Shown here piece after piece: positions 41,010 to 49,261 of a DNA stretch of 64,000 nt (its first letter is position 1; every line of letters starts with the position of its first letter). Below the pieces are notes generated by a model that was not told the DNA's origin, did not search any database, and saw only the letters and a program-made list of their open reading frames with translations. Source of the DNA: Streptomyces sp. NBC_00083 (GTDB taxonomy: Bacteria > Actinomycetota > Actinomycetes > Streptomycetales > Streptomycetaceae); the NCBI RefSeq assembly GCF_026343295.1, contig NZ_JAPELY010000002.1:1178001-1242000 (forward strand). Reading direction: 5' to 3'. The translations under genes were made by a program, and so were the position numbers.

Positions 41010-41879
41010 ATGCCTGAGCTGCCTGAAGTCGAAGTCGTACGGCGCGGACTCGAGCGCTGGGTGGCCGGGCGCACCGTGGCGGACGTCGAGGTGCTGCATC
41101 CCCGCGCGGTACGCCGTCACCTCGCCGGGGGCGACGACTTCGCGGCACGCCTCAAGGGCCACCGCATCGGCGTCGCGCACCGGCGCGGCAAGTACCTGTG
41201 GCTGCCGCTCGCGGACGCGGACTTCGCCGTGCTCGGCCACCTCGGGATGAGCGGCCAGCTGCTGGTGCAGCCGGCAGAGGCGCCGGCCGAGAAGCATCTG
41301 CGGATCCGTGTGCGGTTCCAGGACGAGGTCGGCACCGAACTGCGCTTCGTCGACCAGCGCACCTTCGGCGGCCTCTCGCTCCACCCCACCGTCGCCGGCA
41401 GCACCGACGGGCTGCCCGACGTCATCGCGCACATCGCCCGTGACCCGCTGGACCCGGCCTTCGACGACGAGGCCTTCTTCGCGGCACTGCGGCTGCGGCG
41501 CACCACGATCAAACGAGCACTGCTCGATCAATCGCTCATCAGCGGGGTCGGCAACATCTACGCCGACGAGGCGCTGTGGCGCGCGAAGCTGCACTACGAC
41601 CGCCCGACGGCGACCCTGAACCGCCCCAAGGCGGCCGAACTCCTCGGCCACGCACGGGATGTGATGAACGCGGCGCTCGCCGTCGGCGGCACCAGCTTCG
41701 ACAGCCTCTACGTCAACGTCAACGGGGAGTCCGGCTACTTCGACCGCTCCCTCGACGCGTACGGCCGCGAGGGCGAGCCGTGCCGGCGCTGCGGAACGCC
41801 GATGCGCAGGCGCGCCTGGATGAACCGGTCCAGCTACTTCTGCCCCCGCTGTCAGAGGGCTCCGCGCGCGCTGTCGTAG
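41010..41879 (+). CDS. mutM: Formamidopyrimidine-DNA glycosylase
   Basis: A 289-aa base-excision glycosylase/AP lyase for 8-oxoguanine. PELPEVE at the very N-terminus supplies the catalytic Pro2 and Glu3. The Lys in the GKYLW loop, the H2TH helices (ISGVGNIYADEAL) and the C-terminal zinc finger (CRRCG and CPRCQR) are all present. It probably has its own leaderless promoter after the rnc terminator. Its last 28 bases overlap the 3' end of the convergent HxlR gene. Confidence 0.96.
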   Translation: MPELPEVEVVRRGLERWVAGRTVADVEVLHPRAVRRHLAGGDDFAARLKGHRIGVAHRRGKYLWLPLADADFAVLGHLGMSGQLLVQPAEAPAEKHLRIRVRFQDEVGTELRFVDQRTFGGLSLHPTVAGSTDGLPDVIAHIARDPLDPAFDDEAFFAALRLRRTTIKRALLDQSLISGVGNIYADEALWRAKLHYDRPTATLNRPKAAELLGHARDVMNAALAVGGTSFDSLYVNVNGESGYFDRSLDAYGREGEPCRRCGTPMRRRAWMNRSSYFCPRCQRAPRALS

Positions 41880-42286
41880 CTTTCCTGCGCCTCCAGGACG
41901 GCCGGCATCCGCCCCTCCACGAAGTGGATGAGGGAGAGCAGCCGCTCGGCGACCTCCCGGCCCAGCGGGGTCAGCTCGTAGTCGACCCGCGGCGGGTTGG
42001 TGGGCTGCGCCTCGCGCAGGACCAGGCCGTCGCGCTCCAGCGAGTGCAACGTCTGGGAGAGCATCTTCTCGCTCACGCCGTCGATCCTGCGGCGCAGCTC
42101 GTTGAAGCGGGCGCTCCCCTCGTGCAGGGCGCCCAGGGTGAGGCTGCCCCAGCGGCCCGTGACGTCCTCAAGGGTGCGCCGTGAGGGGCAGGACTTGGCG
42201 AACACGTTGAACGCCAGGTCGTCGTCGGCCATGGCCGTAGCGCGCGGCCCGTCGGCGCGTCGCGCATCCGCGGAGATCTCGTCCAT
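41852..42286 (-). CDS. HxlR-family transcriptional regulator
   Basis: A 144-aa winged-helix regulator: CPSRRTLEDVTGRWGSLTLGAL, the RFNELRRRIDGVSEKMLSQTL recognition helix and RVDYELTPLG wing are typical of HxlR. The Cys in the CPSRR motif is the redox- or aldehyde-sensing residue of several relatives. It is divergent from the flavodoxin-fold gene, with a palindrome between them, so it probably represses that gene. The ATG at 42286 is used; a Met at 42232 is an alternative. Confidence 0.9.
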   Translation of the reverse strand: MDEISADARRADGPRATAMADDDLAFNVFAKSCPSRRTLEDVTGRWGSLTLGALHEGSARFNELRRRIDGVSEKMLSQTLHSLERDGLVLREAQPTNPPRVDYELTPLGREVAERLLSLIHFVEGRMPAVLEAQESYDSARGAL

Positions 42287-42325
42287 CCCTTCACCATACG
42301 CCCCCGCAGCGCTCGCGCCCAGATT

Positions 42326-42346
42326 GCGCTAACCAAAAGTTAGTGC
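42326..42346. promoter_or_regulatory. Palindrome between HxlR and flavodoxin genes
   Basis: CTAAC-caaaa-GTTAG, extended imperfectly by GCG and TGC outside. It lies about 40 bp upstream of the HxlR start and about 120 bp upstream of the divergent gene; a likely HxlR operator. Confidence 0.5.
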
Positions 42347-42466
42347 TTACCTGGGTGCAGCGCTGCAGCGGGCCACCGCTGCGGAAAACGGCCCCACGCC
42401 GTCGCGCCCGCTTTCTCCGTTCCTTCCGTACCCATGACCTGCCATGCCCTTGAGGGGATTACCGCC

Positions 42467-43057
42467 GTGATCACTCCTGTCGTCTCGATCGCCTACCACT
42501 CCGGCTACGGCCACACCGCCGTCCTCGCCGAAGCCCTGGGCCAGGCCGCCGCCGAGGCCGGTGCCGCCGTCCACGTCATCAAGGTCGACACCATCACCGA
42601 GGCCGAGTGGGAGCTGCTCGACGCCTCCGACGCGATCGTCTTCGGCTCGCCGACCTACATGGGCACCGCCTCCGGCGCCTTCCACCAGTTCGCCGAGGCC
42701 ACCTCCAAGCGCTGGTTCACCGACGCCTGGCAGGACAAGCTCGCCGCGGGCTTCACCAACTCCGGCTCCAAGAGCGGCGACAAGGGCCACACCCTGCAGT
42801 TCTTCGCGACCCTCGCCGCCCAGCACGGCATGCACTGGGTGAACCTCGGCCTCAAGCCCGGCTGGAACGCCTCCACCGGATCCGAGTACGACCTCAACCG
42901 GCTCGGCTTCTTCTCGGGCGCCGGCGCCCAGACCAACTCCGACCAGGGCCCCGAAGCCGTCCACAAGGCCGATGTCGCGACCGCCGAGCACCTGGGCCGC
43001 CGCGTCACCGAGACCGCCCGCGTCTTCCTCGCGGGCAAGGCGGCCGTCGCGATCTGA
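42467..43057 (+). CDS. Flavodoxin-fold NAD(P)H-dependent oxidoreductase (WrbA-like)
   Basis: A 196-aa FMN-binding flavodoxin-fold protein. SGYGHTAVLAEAL is the FMN phosphate loop near residue 12, GSPTYMGTASG the second loop, and GFTNSGSKSGDKG the third. GTG at 42467 follows GAGGGG at 9 nt; the ATG at 42434 has none. Relatives are quinone or nitro reductases controlled by HxlR regulators under electrophile stress, matching the divergent neighbour. Confidence 0.87.
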   Translation: MITPVVSIAYHSGYGHTAVLAEALGQAAAEAGAAVHVIKVDTITEAEWELLDASDAIVFGSPTYMGTASGAFHQFAEATSKRWFTDAWQDKLAAGFTNSGSKSGDKGHTLQFFATLAAQHGMHWVNLGLKPGWNASTGSEYDLNRLGFFSGAGAQTNSDQGPEAVHKADVATAEHLGRRVTETARVFLAGKAAVAI

Positions 43058-43088
43058 CACGCCCGCCCGCGGAGCGGATTCCGCACCA

Positions 43089-43149
43089 CCGCAGCAGACG
43101 AAAGGGCCCTCTCCGTTCGCCACGGAGAGGGCCCTTTCGTCTGCTGCGG
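43089..43149 (+). terminator. Very strong terminator (28-bp perfect stem)
   Basis: Arms 43089-43116 and 43122-43149 are perfectly complementary with a 5-nt loop. The hairpin includes AAAGGGCCC/GGGCCCTTT and separates two convergent genes. Confidence 0.88.
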
Positions 43150-43184
43150 CGCCATACTCGCTACCCGAGAGCGCGTATGAGCGA

Positions 43185-43235
43185 GCAATTGATCAATTGC
43201 CCGAACTCGCGATCGTACGCTCGGCCAATGGCCGA
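43185..43235. promoter_or_regulatory. Two adjacent perfect palindromes
   Basis: GCAATTGATCAATTGC (43185-43200) and TCGGCCA-A-TGGCCGA (43221-43235) lie in the 3' spacer after the CAP-domain gene. The first is strikingly AT-rich for this genome. They are not in a promoter position for the neighbouring genes. Function unknown. Confidence 0.4.
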
Positions 43236-43260
43236 ACGCGCGATACGAACGAGCACATGA

Positions 43261-44187
43261 TCAAAAGCCGAAGTCCTGTGTCCACCAGGGGCCGCCCGGA
43301 CCGAAGTGCACGCCGACGCCCAGGGACTTGTACTGGCAGTTGAGAATGTTCGCGCGGTGGTCCGGGCTGTTCATCCAGGCGGCCATCACGGCCTTGGCGT
43401 CCGCCTGGCCGCGGGCGATGTTCTCGCCGCCGAGGCCCTGCACGCCGGCCTTCGCCGCGCGGTCCCACGGCGTCCTGCCGTCCGGGTCGGTGTGGTCGAA
43501 GAAGCCGCGCGCCGCCATGTCGTCGCTGAAGGCGGTCGCCAGCGAACCCAGTGATGGGTCCGCCGCCACGGGGCTGCAACCCACCTGCTCCCGCTCCTGG
43601 TTGACCAGGGACATCACGGTGGCCGCCGCCGACACCTCGACGCTCGGCACCTGTCCGCGCTGGGCCGGCGCGGCGCTCGGCGGGGTGCGGGTCGGGGCGG
43701 TCGAGGGCGCGGCCGGCTTCGAGGGCGCCGGCGCCGGGGGCCGCACCTTCTGCCGCTGCGGGGTGTTCGTCGGAGCGGCCGAGGGGGCCGACCTGGTGGC
43801 GGAGGCGCTGGGGGAGGGGGCCGTGGACGGCGAGTGCGCGGCATCGGCCGACGGCGGCTTCGGCTGCGACGGCGTGGGCGCCGCGCCGGTGGGCCTCTCC
43901 GACTCGCCGCCCTGCGGTCGCACATTGGGCGTCGGCGTGCTGTCCAGCTGGACCTGGCCGCCCGTCGCGATGTCGCCGCTCACCTTGTACGTACCGCCGC
44001 CGGGCAGCAGCCCCGAGCCGACGGCCACGGCGCCCACGGCCACCGCGGCGGAGACGCCCAGCAGTCCGGTGCGCACGGGAGTGATCATCCGCTTCTTGCG
44101 GCGCGATCCACCCGTGGACCGGCCGTCCGTACCCGCCGCCCCGTCCGCGGGTACGGGAGCGTCGGCGGAGCGACGATGGCGTCCCAT
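43261..44187 (-). CDS. CAP/SCP-domain secreted or membrane-anchored protein
   Basis: A 308-aa protein. ATG at 44187 follows GAGGAAGG at 8 nt, which excludes the longer frame. An N-terminal basic stretch and one hydrophobic segment at about residues 40-60 anchor or export the protein. A Pro/Ser/Thr/Ala-rich linker spans about 90-190. The C-terminal CAP (SCP/PR-1) domain has the FFDHTDPDGRTPWDRAAKAG and GENIARG motifs, with NSPDHRANIL near the end. CAP proteins in bacteria are of uncertain biochemical role and are often cell-wall associated. Confidence 0.9.
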   Translation of the reverse strand: MGRHRRSADAPVPADGAAGTDGRSTGGSRRKKRMITPVRTGLLGVSAAVAVGAVAVGSGLLPGGGTYKVSGDIATGGQVQLDSTPTPNVRPQGGESERPTGAAPTPSQPKPPSADAAHSPSTAPSPSASATRSAPSAAPTNTPQRQKVRPPAPAPSKPAAPSTAPTRTPPSAAPAQRGQVPSVEVSAAATVMSLVNQEREQVGCSPVAADPSLGSLATAFSDDMAARGFFDHTDPDGRTPWDRAAKAGVQGLGGENIARGQADAKAVMAAWMNSPDHRANILNCQYKSLGVGVHFGPGGPWWTQDFGF

Positions 44188-44358
44188 CTGCTGTGCCTTC
44201 CTCAATGCCATGGGCAATGCCCGGTCGCATTGCCGCAGGGGGCCCGACCGCCCCCGAAATGATCAAATGGGCACTAACCCATACGGGTGAGGCTCATTTC
44301 GTCGCGACTGTACGCCATGGCGCATGGGGGTGAAGTGCCGCGTGAGCAATTGGCCCGT

Positions 44359-44364
44359 TAGCGT
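44359..44364 (+). promoter_or_regulatory. -10 box (TAGCGT) of acyP, leaderless pattern
   Basis: TAGCGT is exactly 6 nt before the ATG at 44371, and no ribosome site is visible. Confidence 0.45.
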
Positions 44365-44370
44365 GCACGT

Positions 44371-44664
44371 ATGAACGAAGAAGCGCACGACGATGTTCGA
44401 CTCACGGCCTGGGTGCGCGGGCGAGTACAGCAAGTCGGCTTCCGCTGGTTCACCAGGGCGAATGCGCTGGAGATCGGCGGCATCAGCGGGTTCGCCCTCA
44501 ATCTGGACGACGGGCGCGTCCAGATCGTCGCCGAGGGGCCGCGTGACAATTGCCACCGTCTTCTCGACTGGCTCCGCTCCGACGACACACCGGGGCGCGT
44601 CGACGGTGTGACCGAGATCTGGGACACAGTGCGCGGCGGCTACGACGGCTTCGCCATCCGCTGA
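44371..44664 (+). CDS. acyP: Acylphosphatase
   Basis: A 97-aa acylphosphatase that hydrolyses carboxyl-phosphate mixed anhydrides. GRVQQVGFRWF carries the catalytic Arg loop near residue 18 and GFALNLDDGRVQ the catalytic Asn near residue 43. No signal peptide. Position just upstream of smc agrees with other Streptomyces. It ends without a clear terminator. Confidence 0.95.
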   Translation: MNEEAHDDVRLTAWVRGRVQQVGFRWFTRANALEIGGISGFALNLDDGRVQIVAEGPRDNCHRLLDWLRSDDTPGRVDGVTEIWDTVRGGYDGFAIR

Positions 44665-45042
44665 CCCCGCGCCGGGGCGGCGCGGAACCCGGCCGCGGTG
44701 ACCCCCCGCATTCGGCCCGCGACCCCGCGCTGACCTCGCACGATCTGCCTGTTGCCAACGCGAGCCCGGCGTGGAAGGCTGCGGAAGTAAGGATGATCTC
44801 CACGCCCCCAGGGCTCCGAGAAGAGGCAGCGCCGCGTGCTCAGCGGCCGCGTGCCCCCGGATTGCCGGTGGATACGGGGCGTGATCGTGTTGACCGTCAA
44901 ACTTTTTGGTGAGACTCTGGAAGCCCCGCGCACCTTAGCTGTTTGGCATGAAGAACCGCAGTCAAGTCCAAGCACCGCGGGTGCGATTCCCTCACGACCC
45001 ACACCGCTTCGGTCGGTCACTCAGTGTGGAGGACCATCCATC
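44665..45042. other. Intergenic region with leader of the 72-aa gene
   Basis: A 378-bp spacer without a convincing gene. A possible promoter is TTGACC (44890-44895), 17 nt, GACTCT (44913-44918), which would give a leader of about 118 nt before the next gene. The leader holds a GCACC-GCG-GGTGC hairpin at 44972-44984 and a tRNA T-loop-like string nearby. Nothing else is recognised. Confidence 0.4.
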
Positions 45043-45261
45043 ATGGCAAAGGCGCTTCTCGGTTACGTCGGCGGTTCCGACCCGCGACTCCTCGCCGAGA
45101 TGCGACGGCTCCAGCAGCGCGTCCAGGACCTCGAGTCCGAGCTCAACCGGATTCAGTCCGAGAACGACGTGCTGTCCGCTGCCGCCGCTTCGCACCACGG
45201 CGATTCGCTGCTCGAAGGCATCGACATCGACGTACCGCAGGCGGAGCCCGCACTCACCTGA
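45043..45261 (+). CDS. Small coiled-coil protein upstream of smc
   Basis: A 72-aa protein with a perfect GGAGG ribosome site before ATG 45043. AKALLGYVGGSDPRLLAEM is followed by a heptad region (LQQRVQDLESELNRIQSEND) and an acidic end. There is no membrane segment. The frame is open upstream without a site, so the short form is chosen. Function unknown; the coiled coil suggests oligomerisation. It is closed by a classical terminator before smc. Confidence 0.75.
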   Translation: MAKALLGYVGGSDPRLLAEMRRLQQRVQDLESELNRIQSENDVLSAAAASHHGDSLLEGIDIDVPQAEPALT

Positions 45262-45330
45262 TCCTGGGTGAGAGAGGCTTCCGTCGCTCTCGTCGAGATC
45301 GAGAGATCCGCAACACCTGCAATGTATTGC

Positions 45331-45360
45331 AAGGGACGCTTCGGCGTCCCTTCTTTCTTT
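45331..45360 (+). terminator. Terminator of the 72-aa gene
   Basis: Stem AAGGGACGC / GCGTCCCTT with a TTCG tetraloop and a CTTTCTTT tail. Confidence 0.9.
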
Positions 45361-45445
45361 CCGTCCGGTGCCCGCCGGGCCGGCCGCCTTTCTCTTCTGC
45401 TCTGATCTTCCCAGGACCTTCCTGGGCGAAACCGGCAGCGAAAGG

Positions 45446-45451
45446 TAGAGT
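45446..45451 (+). promoter_or_regulatory. -10 box (TAGAGT) of smc
   Basis: TAGAGT ends 8 nt before the GTG at 45460, so the smc transcript probably starts at or just before its start codon. There is no ribosome site at normal distance. Confidence 0.4.
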
Positions 45452-45459
45452 CCGGCGGC

Positions 45460-48400
45460 GTGCACCTCAAGGCCCTCACCCTGCGCGGATTCAAATCGTT
45501 CGCGTCCGCGACCACGCTGAAGTTCGAGCCGGGCATCACCTGTGTCGTGGGCCCCAACGGATCCGGCAAGTCCAATGTCGTGGACGCGCTCAGCTGGGTC
45601 ATGGGCGAACAAGGGGCCAAGTCGCTGCGCGGCGGAAAGATGGAGGACGTCATCTTCGCCGGGACGACCGGCCGCCCGCCGCTGGGCCGTGCCGAGGTCT
45701 CCCTCACCATCGACAATTCCGACGGCGCGCTGCCCATCGAATACGCCGAAGTCACCATCACGCGGATCATGTTCCGCAACGGCGGCAGCGAATACCAGAT
45801 CAACGGGGACACCTGCCGGCTCCTCGACATCCAGGAACTGCTCTCCGACTCCGGCATCGGCCGCGAGATGCACGTCATCGTCGGCCAGGGCCAGCTCGAC
45901 TCCGTCCTGCACGCCGACCCGATGGGCCGGCGCGCCTTCATCGAGGAGGCCGCCGGCGTCCTCAAGCACCGCAAGCGCAAGGAGAAGGCGCTGCGCAAAC
46001 TGGACGCGATGAAGGCCAACCTGGCCCGCGTCCAGGACCTCACCGACGAACTGCGCCGCCAGCTCAAACCCCTCGGCAGGCAGGCCGCCGTCGCCCGCCG
46101 TGCCGCCGTCATCCAGGCCGACCTGCGCGACGCCCGGCTACGGCTGCTCGCCGACGACCTCGTGCGCATGCGCGAGGCGCTCAGCGCCGAGATCGCCGAC
46201 GAGGCCGAGCTGCTGCGCCGCAAGGAGAGCGCCGAGGCCGACCTCACGGCGGCCCTCGGCCGCGAGGCCCACCTCGAAGAGCAGGTACGACAGTTGGCGC
46301 CCCGCCTCCAGAGCGCCCAGCAGACCTGGTACGAGCTGTCCCAGCTCGCCGAGCGGGTGCGCGGCACCATCTCGCTCGCCGACGCCCGGGTCGTGAGCGC
46401 GAGCGCCCAGCCCCCCGAGGAGCGGCGCGGCCGCGACCCCGAGGACATGGAGCGCGAGGCCGCCCGGATCCGCGAACAGGAGGCCGAGCTCGAAGCCGCG
46501 CTCGAAGCGGCCGAGCACGCCCTGGAGGACACCACCGCCCACCGCGCCGACCTGGAGCGGGAACTCGCCGCCGAGGAACGGCGTTTGAAGGATGTCGCCC
46601 GCGCCATCGCCGACCGGCGCGAAGGCCTCGCGCGGCTGCACGGCCAGGTCAACGCGGCCCGCAGCAGGGCGGGTTCCGCGCAGGCGGAGATCGACCGGCT
46701 CGCCGCCGCCCGCGACGAGGCGGGCGAGCGGGCCGTCGCCGCACAGAAGGAGTACGAGCAGCTCAAGGCCGAAGTGGACGGCCTCGAAGCCGACGACACC
46801 GAACGCGCCGACGCCCACGACGCGGCCAGGCGCGAGCTCGTCGCCGCCGAGACCGCGCTCGCCGCCGCCCGCGAGGAAACCACCGCCGCCGAGCGCACCC
46901 GCGCCGCCGTCGCCGCCCGGCACGACGCCCTCGCCCTCGGCCTGCGCCGCAAGGACGGCACCGGCGTCCTGCTCGGCGCCGAGGGCGCGCTGACCGGGCT
47001 GCTCGGCCCCGCCGCCGAACTGCTCGGTGTGGTCCAGGGCTACGAAGTGCCGGTCGCCGCCGCGCTGGGCGTGGCCGCCGGCGCCATCGCGGTCAGCGGC
47101 CCCTCCTCGGCCGCCGAAGCGATCCGCATGCTCCGCAAGCAGGACGCCGGCCGCGCGGCCCTGCTGCTGAGCGGCGCCCCCGAGGACCAGGACGAACGGC
47201 CGGCTCGCGCCGAAGGGCCGCCCCGCGCCGCCGACCTGGTGCGCGGCCCCGCCGAGCTGATGCCCGCCGTGCGGCGCCTGCTCCGCGACATCGTGGTCGT
47301 CGCCACCCTGGAGGACGCCGAGGCCCTCGTCTACGCGCGGCCCGCGCTGACCGCCGTCACCGCCGACGGAGATGTGCTCGGCGCCCACTTCGCGCACGGC
47401 GGCTCGGCCGGCGCGCCCAGCCTCCTGGAGGTCCAGGCATCCGTCGACGAGGCCGCCGCCGAACTCGCCGACCTGGCCGTACGGTGCGAGGAGCTGGCCG
47501 GGGCCCAGCGTGCGGCGGGGGAGCGCCGCGCTCAACTCGCCGCACGAGTGGAGGAGTTGGGGGAGCGCAGGCGGCATGCCGAGAAGGCGCGGTCCTCCGT
47601 CGCCCAGCAGCTCGGGCGGCTCGCCGGGCAGGCCAGGGGCGCGGCCGGCGAGGCCGAGCGGACCGCTGCCGCCGCCGCACGGGCCCAGGAGGCCCTGGAG
47701 CGGGCCACCGAAGAGGCCGAGGAACTGGCCGAGCGGCTCCTCGTGGCCGAGGAGATGCCGGTCGAGGAGGAGCCCGACACCTCGGTGCGCGACCGGCTCG
47801 CGGCCGACGGCGCCAACGCCCGCCAGACCGAGATGGAGGCCCGCCTCCAGGCCCGTACGCACGAGGAGCGGGTCAAGGCGCTCGCCGGGCGGGCCGAGGC
47901 GCTCGACCGCGGGGCGCGCGCCGAGCGCGAGGCGCGGGCCAGGGCCGAGCAGCGCCGCGCCCGGCTGCGGCACGAGGCGGCCGTCGCCGAAGCAGTCGCG
48001 TCCGGTGCCCGCACCCTCCTCGCCCATGTCGAGGTGTCGCTGGTGCGGGCCGAGCGGGAGCGGGCCGGAGCCGAATCCGCCAAGGCCGGGCGCGAGCTGG
48101 AGCTGACCGCCGCGCGGAGCACCGGACGCGACCTCAAGGCGGAGCTCGACAAACTCACTGATTCAGTTCACCGCGGCGAGGTACTAGGAGCAGAGAAGCG
48201 GCTGCGCATCGAGCAGCTGGAGACCAAGGCGCTGGAGGAGCTGGGGGTCGAGCCGGCGGGGCTCGTGGCCGAGTACGGGCCCGACCAGCCGGTGGCTCCC
48301 GCTCCGCCCGCCGACGGGGAGGAGTTGCCGGATGACCCGGACCACCCGCGCAACCAGCCGGTTGCGTATGTGCGGGCCGAGCAGGAGAAGCGGCTCAGGG

Positions 48401-49017
48401 CAGCCGAACGGGCGTACCAGCAGCTCGGAAAGGTCAATCCGCTCGCCCTGGAGGAGTTCGCGGCCCTGGAGGAGCGCCACCAGTTCCTTTCCGAGCAGCT
48501 GGAAGACCTCAAGAAGACCCGGGCCGACCTCCTTCAAGTCGTGAAGGAGGTCGACGAGCGGGTGGAGCAGGTCTTCACGGAGGCCTACCGCGACACGGCC
48601 AGGGAGTTCGAGGGCGTTTTCTCACGGCTCTTCCCGGGCGGCGAGGGCCGGCTGATCCTGACCGATCCCGGCAACATGCTCACCACCGGGATCGACGTCG
48701 AGGCGCGTCCGCCGGGCAAGAAGGTCAAGCGGCTCTCGCTGCTCTCGGGCGGCGAGCGCTCGCTGACCGCGGTGGCCCTGCTGGTCTCCATCTTCAAGGC
48801 CAGGCCCAGCCCGTTCTACGTGATGGACGAGGTCGAGGCCGCGCTCGACGACACCAATCTGCAGCGGCTGATCCGCATCATGCAGGAGCTCCAGGAGTCC
48901 TCGCAGCTGATCGTGATCACGCACCAGAAGCGGACCATGGAGGTCGCCGACGCGCTGTACGGCGTCTCCATGCAGGGCGACGGCGTCTCCAAGGTCATCA
49001 GCCAGCGGCTGCGCTGA
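45460..49017 (+). CDS. smc: Chromosome segregation ATPase SMC
   Basis: An 1185-aa SMC condensin subunit. Walker A GPNGSGKSN is near residue 32, an N-terminal coiled coil runs to about 500, the hinge is near 510-660 (VQGYEVPVAAALGVAAGAI), and a second coiled coil follows. The ABC signature is LLSGGERSLTA near 1090 and Walker B YVMDEVEAALDD near 1120. It dimerises at the hinge and organises and segregates chromosomes with ScpAB, encoded elsewhere. The coding sequence is very Glu/Ala/Arg-rich, as expected for the coiled coils. Confidence 0.97.
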   Translation: MHLKALTLRGFKSFASATTLKFEPGITCVVGPNGSGKSNVVDALSWVMGEQGAKSLRGGKMEDVIFAGTTGRPPLGRAEVSLTIDNSDGALPIEYAEVTITRIMFRNGGSEYQINGDTCRLLDIQELLSDSGIGREMHVIVGQGQLDSVLHADPMGRRAFIEEAAGVLKHRKRKEKALRKLDAMKANLARVQDLTDELRRQLKPLGRQAAVARRAAVIQADLRDARLRLLADDLVRMREALSAEIADEAELLRRKESAEADLTAALGREAHLEEQVRQLAPRLQSAQQTWYELSQLAERVRGTISLADARVVSASAQPPEERRGRDPEDMEREAARIREQEAELEAALEAAEHALEDTTAHRADLERELAAEERRLKDVARAIADRREGLARLHGQVNAARSRAGSAQAEIDRLAAARDEAGERAVAAQKEYEQLKAEVDGLEADDTERADAHDAARRELVAAETALAAAREETTAAERTRAAVAARHDALALGLRRKDGTGVLLGAEGALTGLLGPAAELLGVVQGYEVPVAAALGVAAGAIAVSGPSSAAEAIRMLRKQDAGRAALLLSGAPEDQDERPARAEGPPRAADLVRGPAELMPAVRRLLRDIVVVATLEDAEALVYARPALTAVTADGDVLGAHFAHGGSAGAPSLLEVQASVDEAAAELADLAVRCEELAGAQRAAGERRAQLAARVEELGERRRHAEKARSSVAQQLGRLAGQARGAAGEAERTAAAAARAQEALERATEEAEELAERLLVAEEMPVEEEPDTSVRDRLAADGANARQTEMEARLQARTHEERVKALAGRAEALDRGARAEREARARAEQRRARLRHEAAVAEAVASGARTLLAHVEVSLVRAERERAGAESAKAGRELELTAARSTGRDLKAELDKLTDSVHRGEVLGAEKRLRIEQLETKALEELGVEPAGLVAEYGPDQPVAPAPPADGEELPDDPDHPRNQPVAYVRAEQEKRLRAAERAYQQLGKVNPLALEEFAALEERHQFLSEQLEDLKKTRADLLQVVKEVDERVEQVFTEAYRDTAREFEGVFSRLFPGGEGRLILTDPGNMLTTGIDVEARPPGKKVKRLSLLSGGERSLTAVALLVSIFKARPSPFYVMDEVEAALDDTNLQRLIRIMQELQESSQLIVITHQKRTMEVADALYGVSMQGDGVSKVISQRLR

Positions 49018-49066
49018 CCCGACGCCGGACCGAGCGGGCGCTCCGCCCTCAGCCGCGCCCTTCCTA

Positions 49067-49210
49067 TGTTCAAGTCTTGAACAACACCCCTCTACTGGGG
49101 GCTTCAAATTCACAATCGCACAGGTATTGACTTCGAAACTTGAAGGCATAGTCTCTGCAACGTTGCTTTTACCTTCAAGTGGTGGGTACCCGGAAGGTGT
49201 GCACCACTTG
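49067..49210. promoter_or_regulatory. glcP promoter region with TTCAAG/CTTGAA elements
   Basis: A near-perfect palindrome TGTTCAAG-T-CTTGAACA (49067-49083) is followed by CTTCAAA (49102), CTTGAAG (49139-49145) and CTTCAAG (49173-49179). A promoter TTGACT (49127-49132), 16 nt, TAGTCT (49149-49154) contains one half-site in its spacer. An inverted repeat CAAGTGGTG / CACCACTTG (49176-49184, 49202-49210) could form a leader hairpin. The array suggests repression at this promoter. Confidence 0.55.
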
Positions 49211-49261
49211 TAAGAGTCCCCTCACGCCTGGCGACGCTGCCGGGCGGCCCCAGGAGTCCAC

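Noticed and set aside
44965..45003. tRNA-like string (GGTGCGATTCCC) before the 72-aa gene
   Set aside because: No acceptor, D or anticodon arm can be folded around it, and the T-loop lacks the invariant TTC.
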